Shown: positions 31,800 to 44,160, numbered from the stretch's first letter. The stretch: DNA of 64,000 nt from Bryopsis sp. KO-2023 (GCA_030272585.1 BSYQ01000006.1:1947001-2011000), one strand, 5' to 3'. Numbers and translations are program-made. The notes: generated by a model not told the origin, from the sequence alone.

Positions 31800-33739
31800 A
31801 AGAAGAATCTCAGAAATTAGGACATCTCTGAACGTTACGGTTTCTTCTACCGCTCCTACAAGGAGGAGACGGCTGTTTAGGAAGTGGTCATCCTCGCGAG
31901 AAAAGCCCTCCTTTCCACCATTGTTGTGTTCGCACGACCTCTCGGAGAGGATTTGCAGGGTGACACGGCGCTCTTCGTTATGTTCGTGTCGATTATCCTC
32001 CAGCCATAGGCGTAACCAGGATTTCAGGGAAGGGGGGCCACCAGTTTTCTTGGGGGGGAAGGGGCTCAATTTTTTTGAGGGGGTAAGGAACAGTTGGGTG
32101 GGGCATGGTGCTGTAGATTTCCAGGGGAATTTTTTTTTCCTTGCTGGAGCAAAGGAGCTCCTTGACTTTTTTTTGGGGGGGTGGGGGGTGGGCATAAAAA
32201 TTCTAGGCCCCACATCTCATAGAACTTGTGTGTCGAAATGCATCAATTTCACGTTCTCACTTCTCCTCAAACAAGGAAATAAAGGAAAAAGCGCCAATAT
32301 TTAAGAACGTATCAAACGTATCTCGTTATGGTTTATCGAAATTCTTCCCTTGATAATAAGCGTGGTTTTTTTTTTTTTTATAAACAAATTGCCATTGTCA
32401 GGACATTCATTGTACCCCAGGTACGAGCGAAAACAAATAGCACACATCAAAAATACCACTCTAACCAAACCACCAAATAATACCACTAAAATAATACAAA
32501 ACAAGAAAGACCTATTAACCAAATAATAAGAAACCACAAGGGCTGGGTGGGGGGGAAGAGAAAGATGTTTGAATACCCCATAGTTGAGTACTAAAGACTC
32601 TAACCCACACCACCTAAACTATAGATTCTCGCCACCCTGGCGAACGATCTCCCACCCTCCCATCATTTCTTGAATTGCTCATAACGATCGTTATAGACAT
32701 AACGAAGCAATACTTTTTCTTGGAAAAAGAGTATAAAACGTATCGCTATTAAGAGATCAATCAATCAATCAATCAATCAATGATTACATGTTAGGAGCAG
32801 AGTGGCTCCTCAGGCAACGCTATTAAAAGATACGCGTAGCAATGAAACACTGATCATGTGACACGGCCGCTGGCTACAAAACAAAATGCTATGACCACCA
32901 ACAGGAAATCGCGTCCACACTGGTGGAAAAACTGTTTGCTTGTTTTCTTGCTTGCTTGCGGGTGGGACTTCGCGAAGGCCGTGGAGTTACGTCCTCATTT
33001 GGTGACGAGGCCAGCTCCTGTCCGTGGCTTCGGGAAATCATATCGCGCATCCTTGAACCCAGATAAATCAAATCATGATTACACACGAACCCAGGTAAAG
33101 CAGACAGGAAGGGATCAAACGAGGAACTCCTCGAGACGTGTTATTGGATATTACAAATGAAAAGTTCGGGTCTTGTCCGTCGTTCGGCGGTTTCTAGATC
33201 GACCTTTCTTTCGCAACGCAAAGTGGCTGATTGATTTCTGCATGGCCCATGGGCCGATCTTGCGTGGGCTGAACAGCAGCGAACAAACAAACATCAGATT
33301 ACAGCGAACGGAGAAACATTTCGGTTTGAGAACACTCGGATCATGGAAGAGAGGGCTGATTCCCAACTGATCCCACAGCAGATTCTGCTGCAGGTGGTAG
33401 AGCCCAGATCCATGAGTGGCCCGAAGTGTTTTGGTTGTTTGTTTGATTGTGCGAAAAGGGTATTTTTGGTCCAGATATGTTGCTCTTTCTGGCCATGGGG
33501 GAAGGGTGCCCTCCGCTTCGGGATTGATTGAGTTCCTCCCTTTTTCGTCCGACCACCATCCACCCGCCTCCGTCAAGCCTCACCAAAGGGCGTTCTGGCC
33601 GTGGTTTGTCATTTTCGTAATCCTTATTTGATTGTTCGTGTGCAACTGTCAATCGAAGGGACTCGAGCTCGGGTCTGAGACTTCAAAAGCACAAGAAGCC
33701 CCAGTTCCTTCAACAAAAGACGCCCTCCAATGAAAAATC
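31800..33739. other. Unit spacer upstream of the snRNA genes
   Basis: Contains poly-G and poly-T runs (32030-32190, 32364-32380), the TTGA-tailed element at 32757 and several ORFs on both strands that are identical in unit 2 but show no domain. No gene called. Confidence 0.4.
32757..32820 (-). repeat. TTGA-tailed retroposon fragment with inverted hairpin module
   Basis: On the minus strand: TTGCCTGAGGAGCCACTCTG, then CTCCTAACATGTAATCA, then (TTGA)n. The tail is the same as at 12088, but the GCCTGAGGAGCC hairpin block next to it is in the opposite orientation. Copy in unit 2 at about 45116-45179. Confidence 0.55.
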
Positions 33740-33900
33740 ATACTTACCTGACCGGGGCTTGTTTCTGCTCACCCAGGGAAACGGTCTGTCTCTTCTGATC
33801 TCTTGGCACCAATAGATCGGTCGAGGCAGGGACCCCTTATGGGGTGCTCCCACGGTACTATTTTTGGTAGGCTGAGAAAGCGCTTGCGCTCCTCGGCACC
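33740..33900 (+). ncRNA. U1: U1 spliceosomal snRNA (unit 1)
   Basis: The first 11 bases, ATACTTACCTG, are the invariant U1 5' end that pairs with the 5' splice site consensus. Stem-loop II has loop residues TTGGCACC, similar to the U1A-binding loop. The Sm site is ACTATTTTTGG at about 33857-33867. It is followed by the 3' stem-loop GCTGAGAAAGCGC...GCTCCTCGGC. Length of about 161 nt agrees with U1. It base-pairs with 5' splice sites in the first step of spliceosome assembly. The U5 gene starts 106 nt downstream on the same strand. The copy in unit 2 is identical by eye. Confidence 0.92.
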
Positions 33901-34006
33901 AAACAAAAAAATTGAACAGCCGCCACTTGAATGGCTTTCTGTTTTTCTTTAGTCCATCATTTCCTGAAACATCAGCAGGAATAAATTATATTTTCTTCAT
34001 TATATC

Positions 34007-34147
34007 ATACTTTCAGTGATTGGATATAAGCGGTGCAGATGGTTCTGCTGTCGTGCTACCCTTTCGCCTTTTACTAAAGGATACCGAGGGCCATTTGCGA
34101 ATGCAATCGCTCTGAATCATTATTTTTAAAAAGGTGTTATGCACCCA
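34007..34147 (+). ncRNA. U5: U5 spliceosomal snRNA (unit 1)
   Basis: Contains the invariant U5 loop 1, CGCCTTTTACT, closed by CCTTT and AAAGG (34062-34082). The basal stem pairs TTCAG and GATTG near the 5' end with CAATC and CTGAA after 34105. An Sm-like ATTATTTTTAAA follows at about 34119, then a small terminal hairpin GGTG/CACC. The 5' end is placed at ATAC by analogy with other U5 RNAs. U5 holds the exons during both splicing steps. The Sm site lacks the usual final GG, which leaves some doubt about function. Confidence 0.88.
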
Positions 34148-35000
34148 AACTCTAATGTTCATTTCTTTCAATTTTTGTTATGTTTTTGTGTTGTGCTTGG
34201 TTTGCTTTCTTTTAAGTTCTTGGATTTTATTCTTTGCTTATGTTTTTATTGTGATTCACCCGATATATAAAGGTAGTGGATCAAATAATATTTGCAACAA
34301 AAAAAATTGATGATTTTGGAGCAATGCAGAAAACATGCATCCATCGTGTGTTGCGGTTAGCAATAAACTCCATATCCACCTTTTTCTTCGTTCTTGTTAA
34401 TTCTGTTTTTCAGACTGTGGAAAGGAATAATTTCTTAATTATAATTCAGGTGGATAGTTGGTGTGCAGTTTGTAAAATTAACACTCTTGGCTCCCCCCCA
34501 CACACACACAATTAATTCCAAATGCTCCCTCCTTCTACGGGTATTAATCCACCCGTGAATGAAATTGAACGCATAATCCCTCCACTTTCCTCTGTACACT
34601 TCCCCAAAAGCTACTCACAGTTTTCAAAAACGTTTTCACCACCACCAGTTCCCTCTCCTTTTTTTTAGTTGAGGAGTTACAACTGAAACTCCTCAGAAAC
34701 AAAAAAGGGGGAGGGGGGGGGGCAGTTTTTGAAGGAAAATCAATGGAACTTGTGGGAAACAGAAACATCTCAAACATCTTGGTATATACACCAACACAAC
34801 GTTCATTTGCTTCTTTCATAAGGCAAAGCCTTTTAGCTGGAGGCGCCAGCTACACTTATATATATTATAAGAAACTGAACAAGATGGAGTCCGTTTCCCT
34901 CGTTTTATCCAGTCTCGCCTTCATGATCCGATCATGATCCGATGATCGGGAACGTGGCAAACAGAGCAGAGCAGTAGTAACCGACAGCGCGAACGTCGGG
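34148..35000. other. Spacer after U5
   Basis: AT-rich, no gene. Includes a 9-bp hairpin TGAGGAGTT/AACTCCTCA near 34670-34695 and a 7-bp hairpin TAGCTGG/CCAGCTA near 34829-34847. Repeated unchanged in unit 2. Confidence 0.45.
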
Positions 35001-35945
35001 ATGTCTGTCGTGTTCATTGGAGCGGTGCTGATCTACTTTTTGTACATGTTGAAACAAATTTTTGATGCTGGGATGAAAGGGCTGGACAGATGGGTACGGA
35101 AAGTTCACCCTTCAACCACTGGGTCGTTTTCCTGCACACAGACAATAGATAGAAGCCACAGTTTTTTTCTCGAAAGAAAAGAGAAAGGCAGATCTGCAAC
35201 ACCCATGTTTGTTTCAATGATCGCAGAAAAGCTGTGAACACCGAAGTGGAGGAGCTGAAACCACAAGCTTTCAGAAATCTATCGGGCGATGGTTTTGATG
35301 CTCGTCTCAAAATCGAAAGCTCTCTCGCCTGTTGAAAACCAACCCCCCCCTCCATTTCAATTCCTCGCTCGACGAATGCTGGGCAGTCGGAACAAGTCGA
35401 AAGACGGATCGATTGCCTTGTGCTCGGGGAACAATACGGTGTGGTGCTACTCCGGAGATGTGTGCGCCGACCCCAAATCCTTCAGCTCTGTCCACACATT
35501 CACGTTGTTCGACTTTTTCTGCATTCCCCATTCTCCAAAGTCGTTCTCGACGTCTCGCCGAAACAAACTGCTTCTGAGAAGGTGAGTCATCAAATGAAGT
35601 GGGTATTTAAGTGTCAACTCGCCGTAGGTCATCGCTCGTGTCCCCCTTCGCTTGGTTCAGAGGTTTAACGTGAATCTGTGTTACTCAAGTGGCGGGGGTT
35701 CGAGCCGACCTCTAAACCATGACGTCTGAAGACGTTGACAGAAGCGCCAAGGCGTGGACGGAAGTGCCCAGAGACCGGGTCTCAGGCGGTGGGGGGACGC
35801 TCCCACCCGGGAAGACGGGTTATGCTAATTTTCTGTTATTTTTGCTTGCATGCTTGTAGGCTGGTCTGTTGGTCTGTTGGTTGCTTGTGTGTGTTTTTGT
35901 GTGTTTTGGGGCCCCTAAATTGGTGGTTGACTGCATCTTTGGCTA
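35000..35945 (+). repeat. Inverted-repeat arm R of unit 1
   Basis: Reverse complement relationship to 23880-24760 in the same unit, separated by about 10-11 kb that hold the PMP-like remnant and both snRNA genes. Contains copy 3 of the 65-nt tRNA-like element at 35654-35718, the uninterrupted counterpart of the site hit by the Ty3 element in unit 2. Confidence 0.65.
35654..35718 (+). ncRNA. 65-nt tRNA-like hairpin element (copy 3, empty site of the Ty3 insertion)
   Basis: Same closing stem as copy 1; B-box-like GGGTTCGAGCC. GTTAC at about 35680 is the single-copy version of the 5-bp duplication flanking the Ty3 element in unit 2. Confidence 0.35.
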
Positions 35946-37599
35946 CAGTGCATGCATATTTTGATGGTCGGAGTGTATGTGATTGCAATGAACATGACTT
36001 CAACTCTTGCAGGGATCGTTTTGAGATTAAAAACAACAACGATGGAGCAAAAGTGCCTTCTTGTCAGTCTCAGGACGCCTCTTGGTGTCGGTTTACCAAG
36101 GCCTGAACCTCATACTTTCCTGTACAAGGAGCGGCGCACTCGATGCACTCTTTCGCCGTGGGTTGTAATTATTGGTCGACATTGATTGACTCCCCCCACA
36201 GTAAAAGGGTTTGTTCAGATCAATGCCCCTCGTTGCTCTCCTATCCAGGAATTCTTCTTGATTGCAGCCACCTCGAGTGAGGCTGTGATTGGGGACATCG
36301 CAACAGCAGACTCAGCCATTGATAGATCGCTTTCGATGTTGTATCAACATGTACCGGAAAATGATTTCCGAAACGCAATTCCCAGTGGGGTGATGAAACC
36401 ATTATCACAGTCAATCAATCGATCACTGGAAGTGTGAGGCTCCAAGAAGAGCTCCAACCCACTCGACAGCACCACCGGTACCCTCAGTTGACAACAAAAC
36501 ATCAAGATTTCCCCTTTCCTCCCCACTCTCAATTATACGATCCACATCTTCCCCTTCCCAAACATACAAACCACGCTCGTTCGTTCGTCAACGTCTCGCT
36601 ATCCGTTTTGTTCCACACCATTAATATTGACACCGTTTGAGGGCATGGGGCAAGAGGTGCTTGTACCTCAGGCCTGCAAGCTTCAACAAAGAGAAGTTCC
36701 AGGCAGGAATAGGAAAGTTGCGTCACAGACAACAAGTTTCCACACTGGTGGCGGCGTGCAGACCGTGGGAAGTGGATGTTTTTCGGAGGCGCAGGTGTGT
36801 GCGCACAGCAAACTGTGTCGATCGATCGCCCGCATCTGGACAAACTTAGAGCGGCGGGTCGGGTTCCACCACTCGTTTCGTTGTTTTGGCTGCTGGGCAC
36901 TAATTTTTGGTGGTGGTGGTGGTGGTTGCGAAAACCATCCTTCCACCGGCTGGTTGCGTTGTGGCTCATCGATGATCTCTTCTTTTCTATGATAAAACAA
37001 TGTTGGAAAAACGTCCCAAAGTCAGGTGGCGGCGCGCTTTGTTTCTACACAAACACATTTGAAGCGGAAAAAAAGCCAAACGAAAACAAAAACTCGAGAC
37101 ACGCCCACCCTCTGCCTCGCTTCCCCCCACGCGTGGGCCGGTGCCCACTGTCGACACCCTAGTACACTCTCAGCAGTCGTGAGACACCTCCAGGGAGGGC
37201 CCTTTTTGTGCTCACGAGTGCGTCATCAAGTGTACACTATTCAAAGGGTATTCAACCAAGTCGTGTGAATGGGTTGGGCCAAAATGTCGACAGAGACGAC
37301 ACAAGCGTTTGTCACTTCTTACTTCGCTTGCGTGGCGCGTTCTGTGGCTGCAAATCGCCCCACGTGATGCGACCCCTTGAGCTCCAACGTTGAGCGCGAT
37401 CACTTCCAAGAGCCGAGAACCTTGAATCTAGGGATCAAGTCCGACACGGTGTGCCCCCAATGCCGTTCTTCATCGAATCTTCATCCAAAGTACTGCAGAG
37501 AAACTAGGAAGCGCCACTCCACCATACAATCAAACTAGAAAGGACAAAAAAAATAACACAACGTTAATAAACACACCCGACAATCCAAAATCATCTCTC

Positions 37600-37900
37600 G
37601 AGGGGTTGGGTGCACCCAACTCGTGATCTCGACGGTTTCCGGCTTCCCCGGATTCGTCGGATCACGGATTGGGTTTCACCCAACCCCTCCCTCTCTCTCC
37701 TCTAAGAGAGAGGCGTCCTATCCGGCCGAGGTCGGAAGGCGATCAGCTCCGGTTGGTCGCTCTTCCGACCGTTGGTCGGATATGGACGTGTCTCTCTTAG
37801 AGGAGAGAGCGAGAGATCCGGGTTCTTCCCCTTCGGGGGTCTCCCGTATAAAAAGGGCAACTCGTTAGGACGAGTTAGGGGTTCAAATCCCCTAGTTGCC
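37600..37900 (+). ncRNA. Candidate structured RNA with tRNA-like three-way junction (copy 2)
   Basis: Same as 21450-21751 with one G fewer in the interior of hairpin 2. The downstream T run is TTATTTTTTTTTT, so the T-rich end persists though its sequence has changed. Confidence 0.5.
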
Positions 37901-38066
37901 TTATTTTTTTTTTCTCCCTTTAAAACCTCCCTCTTTTCCTCTCTTTTTTCTACTCCTCACTCTTTTTGTTTTAATCCCTCTTTCTCACACTTTTCACCTT
38001 GTTCCACAAATAGATCAATGAAATCATTTTTGAAGTTGTATGTCCGTGTCGAAAATCTGTTTCTGT

Positions 38067-38216
38067 AACCGGCAGTTAGTGCCTGATGCTCTGTGTTTTT
38101 TGTTTTTTTTGTTTTTGTTTGTTTTTTGGTTCCAAACATTCGTCTGTTCACATTGGTGTACATTTTTCCGCAATAGAAGCTGGGTGGCTTCTTCGCGTGT
38201 AATTATGTTATGTTAT
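38067..38216 (+). mobile_element. 150-bp retroposon insertion in unit 2
   Basis: Present only in unit 2, flanked by GTTTCTGT (38059-38066, 38217-38224), which is single in unit 1. Starts AACCGGCAG, has a T/G-rich middle and ends in three TTATG-like units. No terminal inverted repeat, so a SINE or a truncated LINE end is more likely than a DNA transposon. Confidence 0.65.
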
Positions 38217-40411
38217 GTTTCTGTGTCCCCGCACATACACGCACTACGATTTTGTCTTCCTCTCGCCCGGAGAGAAAGAATGAAATCCTGGGATAAAAAA
38301 AAAGAACGACCATCCTTCGCAAGGCCAGACGTGTTGGTTCGATCGGGAAACGGCAGCCACGTGGCCGTGCACGGGGAACGTCCCAAAGGAAATTTTTGAA
38401 AAGGAGTGAAGGTACGTTGCGCCGTCGAGCGGTGGTGATCGATAAGCACAGAGTCCTATCGAATTCGTGTCGATGGATCAACCTCGTCAGAACCAGTTGC
38501 TGCGCGCGAGTGGTCATCCATTCCTGACGCCAATCGAGTAATAAGTCAAAGGAAAGAATAGAGCTTTGTTGTTCAACTGGACTGCTAGAGCTGTTACGAA
38601 GCGGACAGACGCGCGACGGAGCTGTTTGCACCTAGAGTGAAAGAAAGATATCGAAAGTGAAGAGTGTTTGGAAGCATTCGCATATTATTTGTGAAAGCAC
38701 TGCACTGCCGACTGTAGGCATGATGTTTGTCCATCGAGCAAAAAATGATTCTTTCAGAATATCGAATATTTCCTCTGTGCGTGCAATATATTTTTTATTT
38801 CCTTTGATGTCAGGTGCCTGAAAAGGCGAACCAACAGAACCGTCCAACTCGTCCTGGGAATGATGAGCTTGTTCTTCTTTGGAAAGGAGAAATTAAAACA
38901 TCGCTGGAGTCATTGATGGAAAAACAAAGGGGGACCTATTGCAATGTCATCAACATGCAAAAATAGTCAATATATATATTGATCAGAAAGGATCTATTCA
39001 AATCCATTCTGCTCGTTACTGACAGTCCTTGACCAACAAAGCTGCAACATAGACCACAATAGCTTGATGAAACCTTTCAGTACAGTCAAAACGACAGCTG
39101 TAAAAAAAAAACGATAGGAAGACAGAAGAAGAATAAAGAAAGCGACGAACACAAGAGTAAAAGAACTCCGGAAAGGAATGAGGTTCAAAACTTGACAATA
39201 ACAGTTGGCGGTGTTGGTGTTTCTTGTTCCACATTCTTCATACCACTTTGTAGAAAGTGTCACATGTGTGAATAAATGGGTTGTGGTAAATATCGAAATT
39301 TTGGATTCGAAAACTGCCGAAAACTAAAGAAAACTAACGAAGAGCACAGAAAATCAATGAAAACTCACAAAAACTAAAGTAAAAAAAATAAAATTATCAC
39401 AGTTCTACGCTCTTCCACAAAACTTGGAAACTTGGCATTTCATCCATTTTCTTTTTGTTGAGGAAATACGGGGAAGGAAACTGTTCACTGAGATCCTGAT
39501 TGGAATATTAAAAAAAAAAGTTCAGTGCCGTGGACGAAGGCATTTTCGCTTCAGTCTTTCCCGCCAACCATGGAAACCCCACACACGATGCTCTAAATTC
39601 AGCCTACAGCAGCAGTCGGTTTAGTTTTACGTTGAAACGTTTTAGTTTTTATGTTGCAGCTCTGTTGGTCAAGGACTGTCAGTCAAACGAGAAACAATGT
39701 TGATGATACAGGTCCGTGTGTTTGTCCATCAATGACTCCAGCGATGTTCTATTTTTCCTTTCCAAAGCAGAAAAAGCTAATGATTCTCAGGATGATTTGC
39801 AAGGTTGTGTTGGTTCGCCTTAGGCACCTGGCATCAAAGGAAAGATAACATAAATAAAATACATCGCATGCACAGAGAAGATACTCGATATTCAGAAGGA
39901 ACATCCTTTTTTTTGCTCGGTGGCCCAACGTCATGGTCTTGGTTTCTTAAAAATCTTCGTTCATTCCAGTGGATGCATTTCTTTTCTCAAATCGACACTG
40001 CTTGTTAAGTGCATGTTGGCTACCACCTTTCCTGATATTTAGCAAGAGTGTGCGGATATGGGGTGAAGGGAGGCTCAATATTGCACTACTGGTGGAAAAA
40101 TTAGTATCTTCTTGAGAAAAGAATTAATCAAAGAGAGAGACTCGAGTCACATGCATGCAGTCGGCAGGGCAGTACTTTCACAAAGAAGCCAAAGATGCAG
40201 TGAACCACCAATTTAGGGGCCCCAAAACACACAAAAACACACACAAGCAACCAACAGACCAACAAACCAGCCTACAAGCATGCAAGCAAAAAAAACAGAA
40301 ATTAGCATAACCCGTCTTCCCGGGTGGGAGCGTCCCCCCACCGCCTGAGACCCGGCCTCTGGGCACTTCCGTCCACGCCTTGGCGCTTCTGTCAACGTCT
40401 TCAGACGTCAT

Positions 40412-40476
40412 GGTTTAGAGGTCGACTCGAACCCCCGCCACTTGATTAACAGAGATTCACGTTAAACCTCTGAACC
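40412..40476 (-). ncRNA. 65-nt tRNA-like hairpin element (copy 4)
   Basis: Unit-2 equivalent of 24121-24185. Confidence 0.35.
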
Positions 40477-42188
40477 AAGCGAAGGGGGACACGAGCGATG
40501 ACCTACGGCGAGTTGACACTTAAATACCCACTTCATTTGATGACTCATCGTTGTCTCAGCACCACCAGAAACTCCGCACAGACGCAACACGCGCAGGGTG
40601 TGTCGAAGTGAAAACAATGGCGTGTTTGATTCGCACGCAGATGTCTTTGTCGAAACGTCGAGAAACAAGTTGGGGAGTGCAGAGAACGTCGGGCGAACTT
40701 TAAAGTGTGTGGGTTGAGCTGGAGGATTTGGGTTTGGTGCGCACATCTCTGTCATAAAAGCACACCGCGCTGCTCTGTGAGCTCAAGGCAATCGATCCGT
40801 CTTTCGATTTGTTTCGACTGCCCAGCATTCGTCGAGCGAGGAATTGACATGGAGCTCCTCCACTTCGGTGTTCACAGCATTTCTGCGATCGTTGAAACAA
40901 CATGGGTGTTGCAGTTCTGCCTTTTTCTTTTCGTTTTTTTTTGAGAAAAAAACTGTGGCTTCTATCTATTAGTCTGTGTGCAGGAAAACGATCGAGTGGT
41001 TTCCTTCTGGAAACCAGTCATGACTGGAAATGGTTGGACGACACATTTCAGGGTGAAACAGAGTCTGGAGGATGAATGGGCTGATCAAAAAAATTGTGGC
41101 AGCCACATCTCTGTGCACCAACATCGACAGCATCCCCCTCCACAACGTTCCACTTGTGAACCCAACAAGTAACCTCGTTTGCTTCAAGTCGAATGCGATT
41201 TCGAGTGCATGCACCAGTGGAATTATGCTGAACAGCCACTGCATCACTGATGTTGCCACTTCCTCTCTCTTTTCTTTTGATCCTGTCATGACAGCCGCAA
41301 TTTCCTTCGTTTGGATGAAAAAAAGCTCGTCGCTTCTGGGGTCCCTCAGATTATCACCCACAGAACGATTAATAAAAAAATCCCTCAATATTTTACTCGA
41401 GTTGCTGCATCTTTCTGAGTGTTCATAACTGAATGACAAGGATCCAACAAAAGTGCCGCCTTGTCAGACTCAAGACAAGTGACATGCATCCAGGTAATCC
41501 ATCCCACTCACCTCAAATGAACTTGATACAGATGACATATGACAGGATGTAGTGGAATGTATTCCCAGTACCGAACAGTCCTGGATGTCATGACAACCCT
41601 TCAGAAGGCACCACCAATGAGACTGAAGCAGAGTAAAATGCGCCGTCGAATCTTTTGTTTTCTGTAGGAAATTTGTATCAAATGTGTGGCCCGTGTGCTT
41701 AAGAAGAATACTGCAAAGATCGATACCTGGCCTCCAGTAAAATTTCAGTAAAAAATTTGCCTCCAGGTGACAGAACTCAATCAATCAATCAATGATTACA
41801 AACTTTGCGTTCTCCCCAGCCTCTGTCTGTCGCCGTCCAGGCACGTTGAAAAAGATAATGGTGGGGTTGCGAATCGATTGCAATCAACGTTGGGTTTGTC
41901 CCGAAAATTGAAAAACATCGACAAAAATGGGTTGCACACGTGACCACGCCGCCGCTACTTCATGCCACCTTTTTTTGGGAGAAGGGGTCAGATGGGTTCT
42001 ATCTGGTAGAAACTGAGGAGGGATGTGAGGAGGGAGAAGTTGTGAGAAATAATCGTCTTGTAGCAGACTTTCTGTTTTTTTCTTACACTGTGAAAGGAAG
42101 AAAGCACTCAAAAGAAAAATTATGCTCTTGCAATTCATATTTTTTTATTATGGTGGTTAAATGAGTGATATTTGAGGTTTTTTGGCAG

Positions 42189-44160
42189 GACAAGGAAGTT
42201 TCAGTGAGAGTTGTGGATACCAATTTTGAAGTCAACATTGCCAATGCCAGTGGAGGAGCTGTATCAAGTTCTGGTGCAGAAGTTGAGATGAGCAGGAGCA
42301 ACTGCATTCAAAATCATGCCCGAGACTACAATGGGGCGATTTGGATAGGGGTAAGAAAAAACTTTCAGACCTTTCTGTTCCCCACCAAAGGTAGTTTTGC
42401 CTTTGTTTTTGTGTGATTCGAATGAGACTTCTTTTATGATTGCTGCGTTAAGGCTCAGGACAATCGCCGTCCATCCAATTCTGAGAAAGATGGTGGATTG
42501 AATTTGTGTTTCACCAACATCATGATGTTGGGGTCCCTGATCAGGGACCCCAACCGAAGGCTCAAATCACGAATCTGACCTTTGTCTTCAACAATTCTAC
42601 TCTTGGGGGTGCCATTTTCGTGGAAGGCGATGCAACTTCAACCCTGTCTGGATGCACATTCTTCGCAAACCAAGCAAATCTTGGAGGGGGGGGCAGTATG
42701 TGCTCAGGTATTCGAATGATTTCTCTCACAACTTGGGATGAAAATAACAAATCTCAGCAATACAACAACTACATGCGTCTGACAAGTCATCAGTCTGAGT
42801 TTTTGGAGCTTTTCTGCTATTCCTATCTCTTGTGTGCAAGTGTTCCTGCTGATGGGGTAGCTTTTGTGAAAATGCATTGCATATGTGTGCTGATGCGTTT
42901 TCACATGTAGGTGGTTGCATTCTCGAATTGGGGGTGGCGGCGCGATCACGTGACCGGTTTGTGGGTACCTGATCGTTGAGGGCACCGAAAGCCCGTGGCA
43001 GTAGTATACCCCATTGAAATTGGAATAGACGCATGATCTTTGACAGGATGGGCGTGTTGCACCTCGGGGGTTCAACCCCCAGCTGCCACCTATGAATTTC
43101 CTTGCGCATTCTTTTTTCCTTGCCCCCACTATATTGGGCCAGGTGGTGGCTCTGGCCACAACACATGCAGTCCCAGTTCTAGATCTTGGGCTCCATCCTT
43201 CCCAACTATTCTCGGAGAGAAATCGTTCCGCAATGGCTCCTCTCCCAAAGATGAGACCTTCTTCCAGCTTCCATCTTCTCAGACTTGCTGGCGAGCCTCC
43301 ATGTTCTCTCTTATGACACCACCTTCAACGGAAATTTGTCAGAGATTTTTGCCTCGGGTGTATTCTCAAGCTTGAGCGATGTTTCTGTGCTCAAGCTTGA
43401 GAACAATGTTGACGGACCACATCTGGATGGAAGCGCTTCCCTCCATTCAAGTCAGAGTGGATGCTTTTGGACGAACTGCCCCCCAAAAACGTTACTCTGA
43501 AAATGCAATCAACAGCACCAGGAGTGGAGCTGTATGGAAACCCTGTCACCAGCAATGGGGTCTTGATGAGTGGCTCTTTCGTTGCGAGAGGGTTCATTCT
43601 CAGGTCTTTGCCTGGCTCGTACAATGTCACCTTCGAGTCCAAAGGAGAGTGCCAGTAACTTTTTAGTGGAGCACATGATGGTGGTAATTCGAGAGTGTGT
43701 AGCTGGGGAGGTGTCTAGGCAGAATGAAAAGCGCTGTGACATTTGTGGGGAAGATTTCTTCAGTTTTGATCCCACGGATGCCGAATGCCGTCTTTGCCCT
43801 GTTGAAAGAGCAAAATGCTCGGCCTCGACTCTTGTGCCGCTCGAGGGGCTGTGGCATGCAAACACTCGAGCAACTGAGGTCCATGCCTGCCTGGCCAAGG
43901 AAGGTTGCACCTACACAAACAGAACGGGTGCTTTGGAGGAGGCCAGCAAGAAATTGACGAAAGGGGAGACTCTCCGCTGCATAGATTCGTACCCATAATG
44001 CGAAGAGGTACCATTGGGCTGATATTTCTAACAAGCGAGTAGGTCAGGCCTACATGGCAGTGCTATGGGGGAGCTGCCAGCTGTCACACGGGAAACTTCG
44101 ATCGAATCAATGTGTGCAATGTGGGGGACAAACACCACTTCTTTTTGTTTTGACGCGGAA
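42189..44160 (+). pseudogene. PMP-like surface protein remnant, unit 2
   Basis: Same pieces as in unit 1 without the retroelement: 42189-42350, about 42546-42705, about 43300-43660, 43675-43998 (Cys-rich), and a last piece from about 44050. The G run after ANLGG has eight G here against seven in unit 1, which shifts the frame out of the GGGAVCAQ reading. A 15-bp in-frame deletion shortens the Cys-rich domain and a 76-bp deletion removes the sequence before GYMAVLCGSC. The accumulation of such changes between two very similar units suggests no selection on this copy. Confidence 0.5.
42995..43089 (+). ncRNA. 95-nt tRNA-like fold (unit 2)
   Basis: Closing stem GTGGCAG/CTGCCAC is a perfect 7 bp. 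T-arm-like hairpin as in unit 1. The empty site of the compact retroelement (GGTACC at 42964-42969) lies 26-30 bp upstream. Confidence 0.3.

Larger units (their letters stand above)
21218..37366. repeat. Tandem unit 1 (12.3 kb after subtracting the insertion)
   Basis: This stretch is repeated almost base for base at 37367-58510. Subtracting the retroelement at 26677-30524 plus its duplication leaves about 12.3 kb. Order inside: structured RNA region (21450), inverted-repeat arm L (about 23880-25110), PMP-like gene remnant (25898-31790), U1 (33740), U5 (34007), inverted-repeat arm R (about 35000-35945), and a low-copy tail. Differences from unit 2 are few: single bases, a 15-bp and a 76-bp deletion in unit 2, and a 150-bp insertion in unit 2. 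ORFs such as 21891-22340 are identical between units but change frame in the diverged copy at 59116-59558, so they are not called as genes. Confidence 0.9.
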
